In this document: positions 38,698 through 48,054 of the stretch, piece after piece
Numbering within the stretch: the stretch's first letter is position 1
Layout of the letters: the number at the start of each line of letters is the position of its first letter
NCBI GenBank assembly: GCA_937891825.1
Contig: CALAHN010000082.1
Coordinates: forward strand, 1-62,576
Reading direction: 5' to 3'
Length of the DNA: 62,576 bases
Origin: an uncultured Alphaproteobacteria bacterium
GTDB lineage: Bacteria; Pseudomonadota; Alphaproteobacteria; Bin95
The notes under the pieces: generated by a model
What the model saw: only the letters and a program-made list of their open reading frames with translations
What the model was told of the DNA's origin: nothing
Database searches by the model: none
Translations under genes and position numbers: made by a program

Positions 38698-39852
38698 ATG
38701 ACCGATCCGCATCTGACTTTCGGCTTCACCGACGAGCAGAAACTGCTACGGGAAAGCGTGCTCGGCACGCTGGCCCGCGTCCTGCCGCCGGAGAAGATCC
38801 GCGCGCTCGACGCGGCGGGCGAGTATCCGGCAGATGCATGCAAGGCGCTGGCGGAGGCAGGGATCAACGGGATCGTCTACCCGGAAGCTTACGGCGGGCT
38901 CGGCGGCTCGTTCATGGATCTGGCGGTGCTGGGGGAGGCGCTCGGCTACCACTACGGCGGCATCGCCCAAGCCTGGAGCATCACCTGCATCTATGCCGGC
39001 ATGCATATCGCCATGCATGGCTCGGACGCGATGAAGCGCGAAGTTCTGCCCAAGGTGATCGCCGGCGACATGCGCCTCGCGCTTTGCCTGTCGGAGCCGG
39101 ACCATGGCTCCGACGTCGCGGGCATCGAATGCTTCGCGAAGCGGGACGGCGACAGCTACGTGCTGAACGGCCAGAAAATTTATAACTCGGCGGCCCATGT
39201 GGCGCAAAATCTGGTCGTCGTCGCCAAGACGAAGCCGGGGCGCGGCTATGACGGCATCAGCATGTTCCTGGTTGATACGACGCTGCCCGGCGTCACGATC
39301 CAGCGGCTCTCCGCCCTCGGACGCCATACGACCGAGGCCAACCACTGCTTCTTCGAGGACGTGCGCCTGCCCGCCGACCGGATCATCGGGCCGGAGAACG
39401 ACGGCTGGCATGGCCTGATGAAATGTCTGAACGTCGAGCGGCTGAACCTCGCCGCCAACGGCGTCGGCAACACGCTGAAGATCATGGAGCACGCGCTGGA
39501 CTACGCCAAGACGCGGGAGCAGTTCGGCCGTCCGATCGGGAAATTCCAGGCCGTCAGCCACAAGTTCGCCGACATGCAGATCATGTATCAGACCGCGCGC
39601 GCCCAGATGTTCCGGGTCGCCCAGATGCTGGACGCCGGCCTCGACCCGATCATGGAGAACGCCGTCGCGAAGGCCTACGTCACCGAGGTCAACTGGAAGG
39701 TCGCCGACATGGCGATGCAGATCATGGCCGGCGCCGGCTACATCGTCGACCAGGATATGCAGATGATGTTCCGCGACGCCCGGGTCGGCCCCATCGGCGG
39801 CGGCACATCGGAAATTCAACGCAACGTCATCGCCCGCCGGATGGGCTTATAG
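38698..39852 (+). CDS. Acyl-CoA dehydrogenase
   Basis: FAD enzyme, 384 residues, that introduces a 2,3 double bond in an acyl-CoA. LCLSEPDHGSDVAG and NGQKIYNSAAHVAQN form the flavin/substrate sites, and GGGTSEIQRNVIARRMGL closes the chain. The Glu used as base in medium-chain enzymes is Gly here (IGGGTSE), so the base must lie elsewhere, as in several FadE subfamilies. The start at MTDPHLTFGF fits the family better than an ATG 87 bases upstream inside the previous gene. Confidence 0.95.
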   Translation: MTDPHLTFGFTDEQKLLRESVLGTLARVLPPEKIRALDAAGEYPADACKALAEAGINGIVYPEAYGGLGGSFMDLAVLGEALGYHYGGIAQAWSITCIYAGMHIAMHGSDAMKREVLPKVIAGDMRLALCLSEPDHGSDVAGIECFAKRDGDSYVLNGQKIYNSAAHVAQNLVVVAKTKPGRGYDGISMFLVDTTLPGVTIQRLSALGRHTTEANHCFFEDVRLPADRIIGPENDGWHGLMKCLNVERLNLAANGVGNTLKIMEHALDYAKTREQFGRPIGKFQAVSHKFADMQIMYQTARAQMFRVAQMLDAGLDPIMENAVAKAYVTEVNWKVADMAMQIMAGAGYIVDQDMQMMFRDARVGPIGGGTSEIQRNVIARRMGL

Positions 39853-39863
39853 GGAGACGCATC

Positions 39864-40331
39864 ATGTCTGAACGCGAGGCCCAGGGCCTGTTCTTCGAAG
39901 ACTGGGAAATCGGCAAGACCTACCTGACGCCCCGGCGGACGGTCACGAACACGGATATCGTCAATTTCGCCTGCTTGTCGGGCGACTTCAACGCGCCCCA
40001 TGTCGATTGGGAGTTCTGCAAGCAGCAGCCCTACGGCGAACCCATCGCCCACGGCCCCCTCGTCCTCGCGATCGCCGGCGGGCTGATGTGCCAGTCCGGC
40101 GTCAATGACGGCACCATCGTCGCCATGCTCGGCACGGACGCCTGGCGCATCAACAAGCCGGTGAAGCACGGCGACACCCTGCATGTCGCCATGACGCCGA
40201 CCGAAAAGCGGGTCACCAGCAAAGGCGACACCGGCGTCGTCAGCTTCGACCGGGAAATCCGCAACCAGCGGGGCGAGGCGGTTCACGTGATGAAATCCAC
40301 CAGCCTCTATCGCTGCCGGCCGCGCCCATGA
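39864..40331 (+). CDS. MaoC-like hot-dog enoyl-CoA hydratase
   Basis: 155-residue hot-dog protein (FEDWEIGKTYLTPRRTVT, SGDFNAPHVDWEF, IAHGPLVLAIAGGL). The hydratase 2 motif with Asp and His is in GDFNAPHVD. It should hydrate the enoyl-CoA made by the preceding dehydrogenase. AGGGAG precedes the start; its end overlaps the next gene as ATGA. Confidence 0.92.
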   Translation: MSEREAQGLFFEDWEIGKTYLTPRRTVTNTDIVNFACLSGDFNAPHVDWEFCKQQPYGEPIAHGPLVLAIAGGLMCQSGVNDGTIVAMLGTDAWRINKPVKHGDTLHVAMTPTEKRVTSKGDTGVVSFDREIRNQRGEAVHVMKSTSLYRCRPRP

Positions 40332-41524
40332 GCCTCCGCAAGGTCGCCATTGTCGGCGGGGCGGCGACGCCCAACGGCAAGTTTCAAACGCCGGCGGGCG
40401 AGCCGATCCAGACCGTCGAGCACGAAGTCCTGGCGCCGATGGTGATCGACGCCATGGCCGCCGCCGGGTTGCCGAAGGAATCGGTCGACGCGATCAGCTT
40501 GGCGCTCTGCCGCCCCTACACCCTGCAGAAGTATTTCGCGACATTCATGGCGAACTACATGCGCATGCCGCTCAAGGGCGGCATCATGGAAGTGCTGGGC
40601 AACGGCATGACCGGCGGCCTCGCCTTCGATCAGGCGGTCAACGCCGTCGCCATCGGCCATGCGGATGTGGCGCTGGCGCTTGGCGTGAACTTCGAAAGCG
40701 CCGCATCCTCCGCCGACCACATGATGGGGTCGATGCGCGCCGTCGGCGATATCGACTTCCATTCGATCTTCGGCTTCAGTCCGATCGCCTGGTACGCCAT
40801 GGACGCGGTCCGCTACATGCACGAACACGGAGTCCCCCGGGCGGAGTTGGCGGGCATCGCGGTCAAGGATCGTCGTCACGCGGCGCTCAATCCGATCGCG
40901 CAATTCAAGAAGCCGCTGACCCTGGAAGAGGTGCTGGCGGCCCGGCCGATCGTCGAGCCGCTCGGCCTGTTCGAAGTGCCGCCGCGCGGCGACGGCGCCT
41001 GCTGCCTCGTCGTCGCGACGGAGGATGTCGCCAAGGAAACCGGGCGGCCCTATGTGCTGGTCCGCAGCCGCGGCTTCTTCCACGAAGGCGCCCACCAGAT
41101 CAACGAAGTCCCGAACGACATGACGGCGTTCATCGCCGCCCGGGAAGCGTCGAGCAAGGCCTACGCCGCCGCGGGCGTCACGGCGGCCGACCTCGATCTG
41201 GCGGAGCTCTACGCCCCCTGCACCATCGTCCAGGCGCTGGTTTCCGAAGCCATGGACCTTGTGCCGCGGGGCCAGGCCGGCCGGGCGGCGACCGACGGCG
41301 AAACCGCCCTTGGCGGGCGGCTGCCGATTTGCACCTCCGGCGGCTGCCTGTCGCGCGGCCATCCCTCCTACATTACCGGCCTCCTCACGATCTTCGAACT
41401 CTGGGAGCAACTGACCCACAGGGCCGGCGAACGCCAGGTGAAGGACGCGGCGCTGGCGGCCGCAAGCTGCGAACTCGGCAATTACAACGCCGCCCTGATC
41501 CACATCCTGGAGGCCAAGGCATGA
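40328..41524 (+). CDS. Thiolase-like protein, candidate Ltp2-type retro-aldolase
   Basis: 398-residue thiolase-fold protein. At the position of the thiolase nucleophile the sequence is VLGNGMTGGLAF, with Met94 where Cys should be, so it cannot be a normal thiolase. The C-terminal CTSGGCLSRGHPSYITG keeps the His loop. Non-thiolytic members paired with a DUF35 protein split beta-hydroxyacyl-CoA of steroid side chains by retro-aldol cleavage. The DUF35 gene follows immediately (ATGA overlap). Confidence 0.87.
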   Translation: MSLRKVAIVGGAATPNGKFQTPAGEPIQTVEHEVLAPMVIDAMAAAGLPKESVDAISLALCRPYTLQKYFATFMANYMRMPLKGGIMEVLGNGMTGGLAFDQAVNAVAIGHADVALALGVNFESAASSADHMMGSMRAVGDIDFHSIFGFSPIAWYAMDAVRYMHEHGVPRAELAGIAVKDRRHAALNPIAQFKKPLTLEEVLAARPIVEPLGLFEVPPRGDGACCLVVATEDVAKETGRPYVLVRSRGFFHEGAHQINEVPNDMTAFIAAREASSKAYAAAGVTAADLDLAELYAPCTIVQALVSEAMDLVPRGQAGRAATDGETALGGRLPICTSGGCLSRGHPSYITGLLTIFELWEQLTHRAGERQVKDAALAAASCELGNYNAALIHILEAKA

Positions 41525-41934
41525 CCCTTCCCCGCATCCGGATGACGGGCGCCCGCCCCTGGCCGCCCCGCGTCACCAGCCACACCAGGACGTTCTGGGA
41601 AGCCCTGAGCGAAGGCCGCCTGACCACGACCCGCGGCCGGACATCCGGCCGCCTGACCTTTCCCCCGAAACCCTTCTGCCCCTACGACTGGGGCCGGGAT
41701 GTGGAATGGGTCGAGCTTTCGGGCCGAGGCGCCTTGTATTCCCAAACGGTGATCCATGCGGTTCCCGCCGCCTTCCAGGCGGAAGCGCCGATCCGGAACG
41801 GCATCGTCGATCTCGACGAAGGCCTCCGGGTCGCCGCGCGCATTCTCGGCGAACCCAGCCTCGACGCTGCGATGGAATGCGTCGTGCTCGATTATGACGA
41901 CGGCCCCTTGTTCGCCTTCAGGGCCGCATCATGA
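41521..41934 (+). CDS. DUF35 OB-fold protein, partner of the thiolase-like protein
   Basis: 137 residues. The N-terminal helix TSHTRTFWEALSEGRLTT and the FPPKPFCPYDW segment mark a DUF35 protein, followed by the OB domain (SGRGALYSQTVIHAVPAAF). Most members have a four-Cys zinc ribbon; only C in FCPYD remains, so the ribbon cannot bind zinc. It probably completes the active site or binds the CoA tail of the thiolase-like subunit. Confidence 0.86.
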   Translation: MTLPRIRMTGARPWPPRVTSHTRTFWEALSEGRLTTTRGRTSGRLTFPPKPFCPYDWGRDVEWVELSGRGALYSQTVIHAVPAAFQAEAPIRNGIVDLDEGLRVAARILGEPSLDAAMECVVLDYDDGPLFAFRAAS

Positions 41935-42596
41935 CCGCCCTCGGCGCCAATGACATCGTCGAAGCTCAGGTCGAGAACCCCGAGCTGATCGACCGGCGGC
42001 GCGGCCAGATCGTCGCCGCCGCGATCAAGCTCTTCGGCGCGCGCGGCTACTACACCGTCACGATCAAGGACATCGCCAGGGAAGCGGGCATCAGCCCCGG
42101 CCTGATCTACCAGTACTTCAAGAACAAGGAGGACGTGCTGCTGCTCGTCCTGCTGGAACGGCTCGACCGATATTGGCGGGACGTGCAAGCAGCGGCGGAC
42201 AAGGAGAAGCGCCCGGTTCGACGCCTTTTCGCCGCATACGCGGCGTATTGCGGCGTCGTGGACGCCAACAAGGAAGCGACGATCCTGGCCTATCGGTCGT
42301 TCCGGTCGCTCGACGCGGACCGCCGCAAGCATGTCCTGAAGCGCGAACGCGACATCCATAATCTGATGGCGGGCTATGTCGAGGCCTGCCGGGCGGCGGG
42401 CTTGCTCCGGGAGGTCGATATCGACCTCGTCTGCGCGCAACTGGCCTCGATGGCGCACGCCTGGGCGCTGCAGTCCTGGCGCTTCGACCAGAGCACCGAC
42501 CTCAAGGCCTATGTCAGCCAGTCCTTCGACCTGCTTGCGGGCGGTTTCCTGACCGGCGCCGGCAAGCGCAAGGCGGCGAAGCTCAATCCGGAATAA
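41931..42596 (+). CDS. TetR-family transcriptional regulator
   Basis: 221-residue repressor with DNA-binding helices at about 35-65 (VTIKDIAREAGISPGLIYQY then FKNKED). The ligand domain is of the acyl-CoA-responsive kind by context. Encoded within the operon, overlapping the DUF35 gene by 4 bases; the perfect palindrome at 36402-36425 is its likely site. Confidence 0.92.
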   Translation: MTALGANDIVEAQVENPELIDRRRGQIVAAAIKLFGARGYYTVTIKDIAREAGISPGLIYQYFKNKEDVLLLVLLERLDRYWRDVQAAADKEKRPVRRLFAAYAAYCGVVDANKEATILAYRSFRSLDADRRKHVLKRERDIHNLMAGYVEACRAAGLLREVDIDLVCAQLASMAHAWALQSWRFDQSTDLKAYVSQSFDLLAGGFLTGAGKRKAAKLNPE

Positions 42597-42610
42597 GGAA
42601 GACCCCCGGC

Positions 42611-43927
42611 ATGATGACCGCGGAAGACAACGAAACCCTCACCCGCGTCGGCCCCGGCACGGCGATGGGGGCATGGATGCGCCTGTTCTGGATCCCCTTC
42701 TACCCAAGCGGCGGCCTCAGCCCCGACAGCCAGCCGAAGCGGGTGAAGCTGCTGGGGGAGGACCTGGTCGCCTTCCGGGATAGCGACGGCAAGCCCGGCC
42801 TGGTCGCCAACGCCTGCCCCCATCGCGGCGCGCCCCTGATGTTCGGCCGGAATGAGGAATGCGGCATCCGCTGCGTCTATCACGGCTGGAAGTTCGACAT
42901 CTCCGGCAAGGTCATGGACATGCCGGCAGAGCCCGAACAAAGCCGGATGCGCGAGCGCGTCCGTCTGAAGGCCTATCCCTGCCAGGAGCGGAACGGCGTG
43001 CTCTGGACCTATATGGGCGACGCGGCCGAACCGCCGGCGTTGCCCGAAATCGAGTTCAATCTGGTCCCGGCAGAGAACGTCCACATCTCGTTCCGGGTGC
43101 AGGAATGCAACTGGCTGCAGGCGCTTGAAGGCGAGATCGACAGCGCCCATGCGCCGATCCTGCATGGCCGCATCGACGGCGGCGGCGCGATCAATCAATG
43201 GGTCGCGGGCCAGGATCTCCGCCCGAAGTTCGAGTGCAAGCGCCGGGATTTCGGCGTCAGCATCGCGTCGCGCCGGATCGTCGACGCGGAGACGCATTAT
43301 TGGCGGGTCAACCAGTATATGGCGCCCTTCTGGACCCTGGTGCCGCCGCAATCGAAATTCCCGGAGCTGTCGGGCCACGCATGGGTTCCGATCGACGACG
43401 AGACTACGCTTTGCCTGATGTTCTCCTACACGCCCGCGACGCCGCTTTACCCGAAAACCCGCGAGGTCCTCGCCAACGGCCATCGCGGCCGCGAGACCGG
43501 GCACGCCAGCGTCAACGCCTTCGAGCCGCAGCCGCCGACGACGCCCTATGGCGATTTCCGCACCCGGTTCCGCCCCGATACCGGCTACGGCTTCGACTAC
43601 CAGAGCCAGCAGACAAGCTGGTTCTCGGGCTTGCCCGGCTTGTGGATTCAGGACGCCGCCTGCCAATCGGGCGTCGCGCCGATCTTTGACCGGACCCAGG
43701 AAAACCTCTGCGCCTCCGATACCGGGATTGTCATGACCCGGCGCATGCTGCTGGAAAGCGTCAAGGCCCACCGGGACGGCGGCGCGCGTCCGGCCGGCGC
43801 GGACAAGCCGGAAACCTTCATGGTCCGCGCCATTTCCATGCATCTTCCGGCCGGCGCGGACTGGGAGACCGCCGGGAGCGGCCCGATGACCGCCAGGGTC
43901 GGCGCTGACTTCGGCTACGTCCTCTGA
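42611..43927 (+). CDS. Rieske non-heme iron oxygenase, alpha subunit
   Basis: Oxygenase component, 438 residues. Rieske ligands are C69-x-H71 and C88-x2-H91. The bridging Asp and the mononuclear-iron histidines are D177, H180 and H185 in EIDSAHAPILH. The layout is that of one-protein phthalate-type or ketosteroid-type oxygenases without a beta subunit. Its stop overlaps the reductase start (TGATG), so they form a two-component system. Confidence 0.93.
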   Translation: MMTAEDNETLTRVGPGTAMGAWMRLFWIPFYPSGGLSPDSQPKRVKLLGEDLVAFRDSDGKPGLVANACPHRGAPLMFGRNEECGIRCVYHGWKFDISGKVMDMPAEPEQSRMRERVRLKAYPCQERNGVLWTYMGDAAEPPALPEIEFNLVPAENVHISFRVQECNWLQALEGEIDSAHAPILHGRIDGGGAINQWVAGQDLRPKFECKRRDFGVSIASRRIVDAETHYWRVNQYMAPFWTLVPPQSKFPELSGHAWVPIDDETTLCLMFSYTPATPLYPKTREVLANGHRGRETGHASVNAFEPQPPTTPYGDFRTRFRPDTGYGFDYQSQQTSWFSGLPGLWIQDAACQSGVAPIFDRTQENLCASDTGIVMTRRMLLESVKAHRDGGARPAGADKPETFMVRAISMHLPAGADWETAGSGPMTARVGADFGYVL

Positions 43928-44859
43928 TGCAGGTCCGGCTTCGCGCCATGCGCTACGAAGCCGAGGGCGCAAATTCCTACGAGCTGGAGGCGCTGCCGGG
44001 CGCGAGCTTGCCGCCGTTCACGGCCGGCGCCCATATAGACGTGACGCTCGCCCCTGGCCTGACGCGCAGCTACTCGCTCGCCAACAATCCGGCCGAGCGC
44101 AGCCGCTATCGGCTTGGCGTGCTGCTGGAGACCGAGAGCCGCGGCGGCTCCCGCCATGTCCATGAGCGCTGGCGCGTCGGCGATATCCTGGAAGTCACGC
44201 CGCCGATCAACGATTTCCCCCTGCATGCGCGGGCGGCGCATTCGGTGCTGATCGCAGGCGGCATCGGCATCACGCCGATCCTGGCGATGGCGGAGGAACT
44301 GGCGGCGTCCGGACGATCCTGGACGATGCATTACGTCTGCCGCACCCGTGCGCGCGCCGCCTTCCTCGAGCGGGTCGAGGCCTTCCCGGAAGCGGCCGTC
44401 TATTTCGACGCGGAACCGGGCGGCGGCGCGCTCGACCTCGCAGGTTTGATCGGCAGGGCGCCCGCCGGCAGCCATCTCTACTGCTGCGGTCCCGCCGGCC
44501 TGCTCGCCGCCTTCGAAACCGCCATGCAGGCCCGGCCCGACTGCGCCGGCCACATCGAGCGCTTCGCCTCAGCCGAAACGCCTGCAGCCCAGGGCGGCTT
44601 TCGCCTCATCCTCAGGCGGAGCGGCCGCACGATCGATGTCCTGCCCGGCCAGACCATGCTGGACGCCCTCCTCGACGCCGGCGTCGACGCCGCGTTCGCC
44701 TGCACGAACGGCATCTGCGGGACCTGCGAAACCAAAGTCCTCGCCGGCGTGCCGGATCACCGCGACGACTTCCTGACCGACGCCGAAAAAGCCGCGAACG
44801 CCAAAGTCATGGTGTGCTGTTCCGGCGCCAGGACCCCGACCCTCGAACTGGACCTTTGA
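43927..44859 (+). CDS. Phthalate dioxygenase-reductase-type (VanB-like) reductase
   Basis: 310-residue reductase: FMN/NAD module first (RSYSLANNP, IAGGIGITPILAM, CCGPAGLL) and plant-type [2Fe-2S] ferredoxin last with C259, C264, C267 and C297. Passes NADH electrons to the Rieske oxygenase. Last gene of the operon. Confidence 0.94.
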   Translation: MQVRLRAMRYEAEGANSYELEALPGASLPPFTAGAHIDVTLAPGLTRSYSLANNPAERSRYRLGVLLETESRGGSRHVHERWRVGDILEVTPPINDFPLHARAAHSVLIAGGIGITPILAMAEELAASGRSWTMHYVCRTRARAAFLERVEAFPEAAVYFDAEPGGGALDLAGLIGRAPAGSHLYCCGPAGLLAAFETAMQARPDCAGHIERFASAETPAAQGGFRLILRRSGRTIDVLPGQTMLDALLDAGVDAAFACTNGICGTCETKVLAGVPDHRDDFLTDAEKAANAKVMVCCSGARTPTLELDL

Positions 44860-44980
44860 CGCCCGTCGCCGGCATGGGCGCGGCCCTGCTAAAGCGTATC
44901 GATAGGGGTTAATGCGCCCGGCCGGTCATTCAAAGCGCCGGCGATTTCGCTGGGAGATCGATAGCTCTAAGCTTCCGGCC

Positions 44981-45763
44981 ATGAAAACCATCCTTCGCGT
45001 CTTCGGCGCCATTGTGCTGCTCTGTCTCGTCGCCCTGGCCGCCCTGAAATGGGGCACGGCGCCGCTCGACTGGCGGCAGAGTTTCGCGGGGGAGGCCTGC
45101 TGCGTCGACATCACCCACGCGGGCGGTCTGCTGGACGGCGCGGCCTATACCAATTCGCTGGAGGCGCTGGACCAGAATTACCGATCCGGGCGGCGCATCT
45201 TCGAGGTCGATCTGGCTCTGACCGCGGACGGCGCCATCGTCCTGGCCCACGACTGGGAGGCGTATGGCGGCGCCGCGCCCGACCGCACGGCCTTTCTGGC
45301 GGGCGGCGACCTGACGCGGCTGGATTTCAAGGCGTTCGTCGCCTGGATTGCCGGAACTTGCGCCGACTGTCGCATCGTAACTGACGTAAAATTCGACTTC
45401 TGGCGCTTCTGGGACGCCTACAGGGCGACCGTTCCTGCAGCGATGCAAGAAGCCCAGTTCGTGCTCCAGACCTACGATTTCGCGACCGCCCATGCCATGG
45501 CGGCGCGGGCGCCGCGGCAACCGCAAATCCTGACGCTGTATCTTCTGGAAAGCGTCACGACAGAGGATTTCACAGCCCTCGCCCCGCTCAACAGCCTGCT
45601 CGCCGTCACGATGCCGCTGGACCGCGTCCCTTTCCTGGCAGGCGCGGCCCGCGCGACGGCTGGCAAGCCGGTCTTCGCCCACGGCTATCCCTGGACCATG
45701 CGGTCGGACCTGATCTTGCGCCTTGCCCGCGCCTTTGGCGTGACCGGCTTCTACAAAGACTGA
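44981..45763 (+). CDS. Membrane-anchored glycerophosphodiester phosphodiesterase-like protein
   Basis: 260 residues with one N-terminal membrane helix (TILRVFGAIVLLCLVALAAL). GDPD-like residues: H46 in ITHAGG, N58 in YTNSLEAL, E75/D77 in FEVDLALTADG and H90-D91 in VLAHDWEA. The domain is shorter and more diverged than UgpQ, and HRG is HAG, so activity is likely but the substrate is not certain. Start chosen at the last ATG before the helix; no strong ribosome site. Confidence 0.78.
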   Translation: MKTILRVFGAIVLLCLVALAALKWGTAPLDWRQSFAGEACCVDITHAGGLLDGAAYTNSLEALDQNYRSGRRIFEVDLALTADGAIVLAHDWEAYGGAAPDRTAFLAGGDLTRLDFKAFVAWIAGTCADCRIVTDVKFDFWRFWDAYRATVPAAMQEAQFVLQTYDFATAHAMAARAPRQPQILTLYLLESVTTEDFTALAPLNSLLAVTMPLDRVPFLAGAARATAGKPVFAHGYPWTMRSDLILRLARAFGVTGFYKD

Positions 45764-45938
45764 GACCGATGCCAGTTCGCGGCGCGCAGGCTTCCGCGAC
45801 GACTTGCCACAGGACCTGAATGCCTGTCACACTGCCGGCGCCGGCGGGATGAACCATGCCGGGCGGGGGTGAGGGCGCTTGAGACGCCGCGCCCGCCTCG
45901 CCTCCGAGAATGAACGCTTGTTCTGAGGAGGAAACGCC

Positions 45939-47939
45939 ATGCCAGCCCAATCTCGCGTCGCCGCGATCGTCGGTCCCCGGCTCTCCGGCAAAACCACCCT
46001 ACTCGAAGCCCTGCTCGCGGCGACCGACGCCATCCCGCGCAAGGGCTCGGTCAAGGATGGAACCTCTGTCGGCGATGCGGCGAAGGAAGCGCGCGCCCGC
46101 CAGATGACCACCGAAGTCGCCGTCGTCGCGACCGAATATCTGGGCGACCGCTGGACCTTTCTGGACTGCCCCGGCACCCTGGAGTTCGCCGCCGCCGCCG
46201 AAGCCGCCGCCCTGGCCGCCGACATCGCCATCGTCGTGGCCGAGCCCGACCCGGCGCGGGCGCCCGCCGTCGCCCCGATCCTGCATTTCCTGAACGAACG
46301 CCGCGTGCCCTATCTGCTGTTCATCAACAAGCTCGACGTGGCCGAGGCCGCCGTCCGGGATATCGTCGACGCCTATCAGGCCGTGTCCGCCCGCCCGCTG
46401 GTGTTGCGCCAGGTGCCGGTCGAGGACGGCGATAAGGTCGCCGGATATGTCGACCTCGTCAGCAACCGCGTCTACGCCTACAAGCCCGGCGCGCCTTCCG
46501 AGCTGATCTCCGCCCCGGCCGCAGACGGCGCCGAGGATCGTCAGGGCATGCTGGAGGCGCTTGCCGATTTCGACGACGACATCCTGGAGAAACTGCTGGA
46601 AGACGTGACCCCGGCCCCGGCGGAAATCTACGCCTCGATCGCCCGCGACGTCCGGGAGGGGATCGCCGCCCCGGTGCTGATCGGCTCCGGCGAGACCGAT
46701 GGCGGCGTGCGCCGGCTCCTGAAATCCCTCCGGCACGATGCGCCGGGCGTCGCCGCAACGGCGGCCAGGCGCGGCCTGGAGACCGGCGACATGACGGCCC
46801 AGGTCTTCCGCACCTATCACGCGCCCCATGTCGGCAAGCTCTCCTATGTGCGCGTGATGGCGGGCGCGCTTGGCCCGGACAGCACGATCGGCGGCGTGCG
46901 CATCGGCTCGATCCTGACGCCGCTTGCCTCGGGCCTGGAGAAAGCCGGGCGCGCGGCCGCCGGCGATGTCGTGGCGCTCGGCCGGCTGGATGTGCTGCAA
47001 ACCGGCGATATCGCGACCGCCAGCGAGCGCGCGCGCGCGGCTGACTGGCCGGCCGTCTATCCCCGCGCCCATGCGATCGCTGTCCGCGCCGAGAACCGCA
47101 ATGACGACGTGAAGCTGAACGGCGCGCTCGCCAGGCTCGTCGAGGAAGATGCCGGCCTCTCGGTCGAGCAGCAGCCGGAAACCCGGCAATTGCTGCTCTG
47201 GGGCCAGGGCGACCAGCATGTCGCGGTCGCACTGGAGCGGCTCGGCTCGCGCTTCAACCTCGCCGTTGCGGCCGAAGCGCCGGCGACCGCCTACCGCGAG
47301 ACCATCAAGAAATCGGCCGAGCAGCATGCCCGCTTCAAGCGGCAGACCGGCGGGCACGGCCAGTTCGGCGATGTGCTGATCGAGATCGGGCCGGCCAAGC
47401 GCGGCCAGGGCTTCGCGTTCGAGAACGCCGTCGTCGGCGGGGCCGTGCCGAAACAATATATCCCTTCGGTCGAAGCCGGGGTGCAGGATGCGCTCTCGGC
47501 GGGGCCGCTGGGCTTTCTCGTGGTCGATGTCAGGGTCAAGCTGAAGGACGGCAAGCACCATGCCGTCGACAGCTCCGAGCAGGCGTTCCGCACCGCCGGC
47601 CGCATGGCGATGGCGGACGCGCTCGCCGCCTCCGCGCCGATCCTGCTGGAGCCGATCTGCCGGGTGACGCTGTTTGCGCCGACGGAGCATACGTCCGCGC
47701 TGCAACGGCTCGCGACCGGGCGACGAGGCCAGATTCTGGGTCTCGACGCCCGGGAAGGCTGGCCCGGATGGGAGCGGCTCGACGCCTATCTGCCGGAAGC
47801 GGAGCTGCACGGCCTGATCCAGGAATTGCGCTCCCAGACCATGGGCCTCGGCTGCTTCGACTGGACGCCCGACCATCTGTCGGAGATCGCCGGCCGCGTC
47901 GCCGACGACATCATCGAAGCGCGCAAGCAGGCAAGCTGA
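45939..47939 (+). CDS. EF-G-like translational GTPase paralogue
   Basis: 666-residue protein with EF-G domain order. P-loop G12-P-R-L-S-G-K-T19, NKLD at 130-133 and the domain IV segment GGHGQFGDVLIEIGP are clear. G3 reads D76-C-P-G-T where EF-G has DTPGH, so the GTPase-activating His is Thr80. Domain IV keeps EAGVQDALSAGPLGF. It is not the main elongation factor; EF-G paralogues of this type have roles in recycling or stress that cannot be read here. AGGAGGAAAC precedes the ATG. Confidence 0.88.
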   Translation: MPAQSRVAAIVGPRLSGKTTLLEALLAATDAIPRKGSVKDGTSVGDAAKEARARQMTTEVAVVATEYLGDRWTFLDCPGTLEFAAAAEAAALAADIAIVVAEPDPARAPAVAPILHFLNERRVPYLLFINKLDVAEAAVRDIVDAYQAVSARPLVLRQVPVEDGDKVAGYVDLVSNRVYAYKPGAPSELISAPAADGAEDRQGMLEALADFDDDILEKLLEDVTPAPAEIYASIARDVREGIAAPVLIGSGETDGGVRRLLKSLRHDAPGVAATAARRGLETGDMTAQVFRTYHAPHVGKLSYVRVMAGALGPDSTIGGVRIGSILTPLASGLEKAGRAAAGDVVALGRLDVLQTGDIATASERARAADWPAVYPRAHAIAVRAENRNDDVKLNGALARLVEEDAGLSVEQQPETRQLLLWGQGDQHVAVALERLGSRFNLAVAAEAPATAYRETIKKSAEQHARFKRQTGGHGQFGDVLIEIGPAKRGQGFAFENAVVGGAVPKQYIPSVEAGVQDALSAGPLGFLVVDVRVKLKDGKHHAVDSSEQAFRTAGRMAMADALAASAPILLEPICRVTLFAPTEHTSALQRLATGRRGQILGLDAREGWPGWERLDAYLPEAELHGLIQELRSQTMGLGCFDWTPDHLSEIAGRVADDIIEARKQAS

Positions 47940-47950
47940 ACCGAGCGCCG

Positions 47951-47982
47951 CCCGCGCCCGCCGGATTCGGGCTGGGCGCGGG
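47951..47982 (+). terminator. Hairpin after the EF-G-like gene
   Basis: CCCGCGCCC (47951-47959) pairs with GGGCGCGGG (47974-47982) over a 14-base loop, 12 bases after the stop; TT follows but no long T-run. A probable but weak terminator. Confidence 0.45.
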
Positions 47983-48054
47983 TTGGCGGCGGCGGCTTGC
48001 GGGATTGCAAGATTGCGGGATTGCGAGAGCCGGGCTTCCTGCCTACCGTTGTCG

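Noticed and set aside
47997-48025. Short direct repeats of GATTGC before the CoA ligase
   Set aside because: Three imperfect units only; no sign of a regulatory or mobile role.
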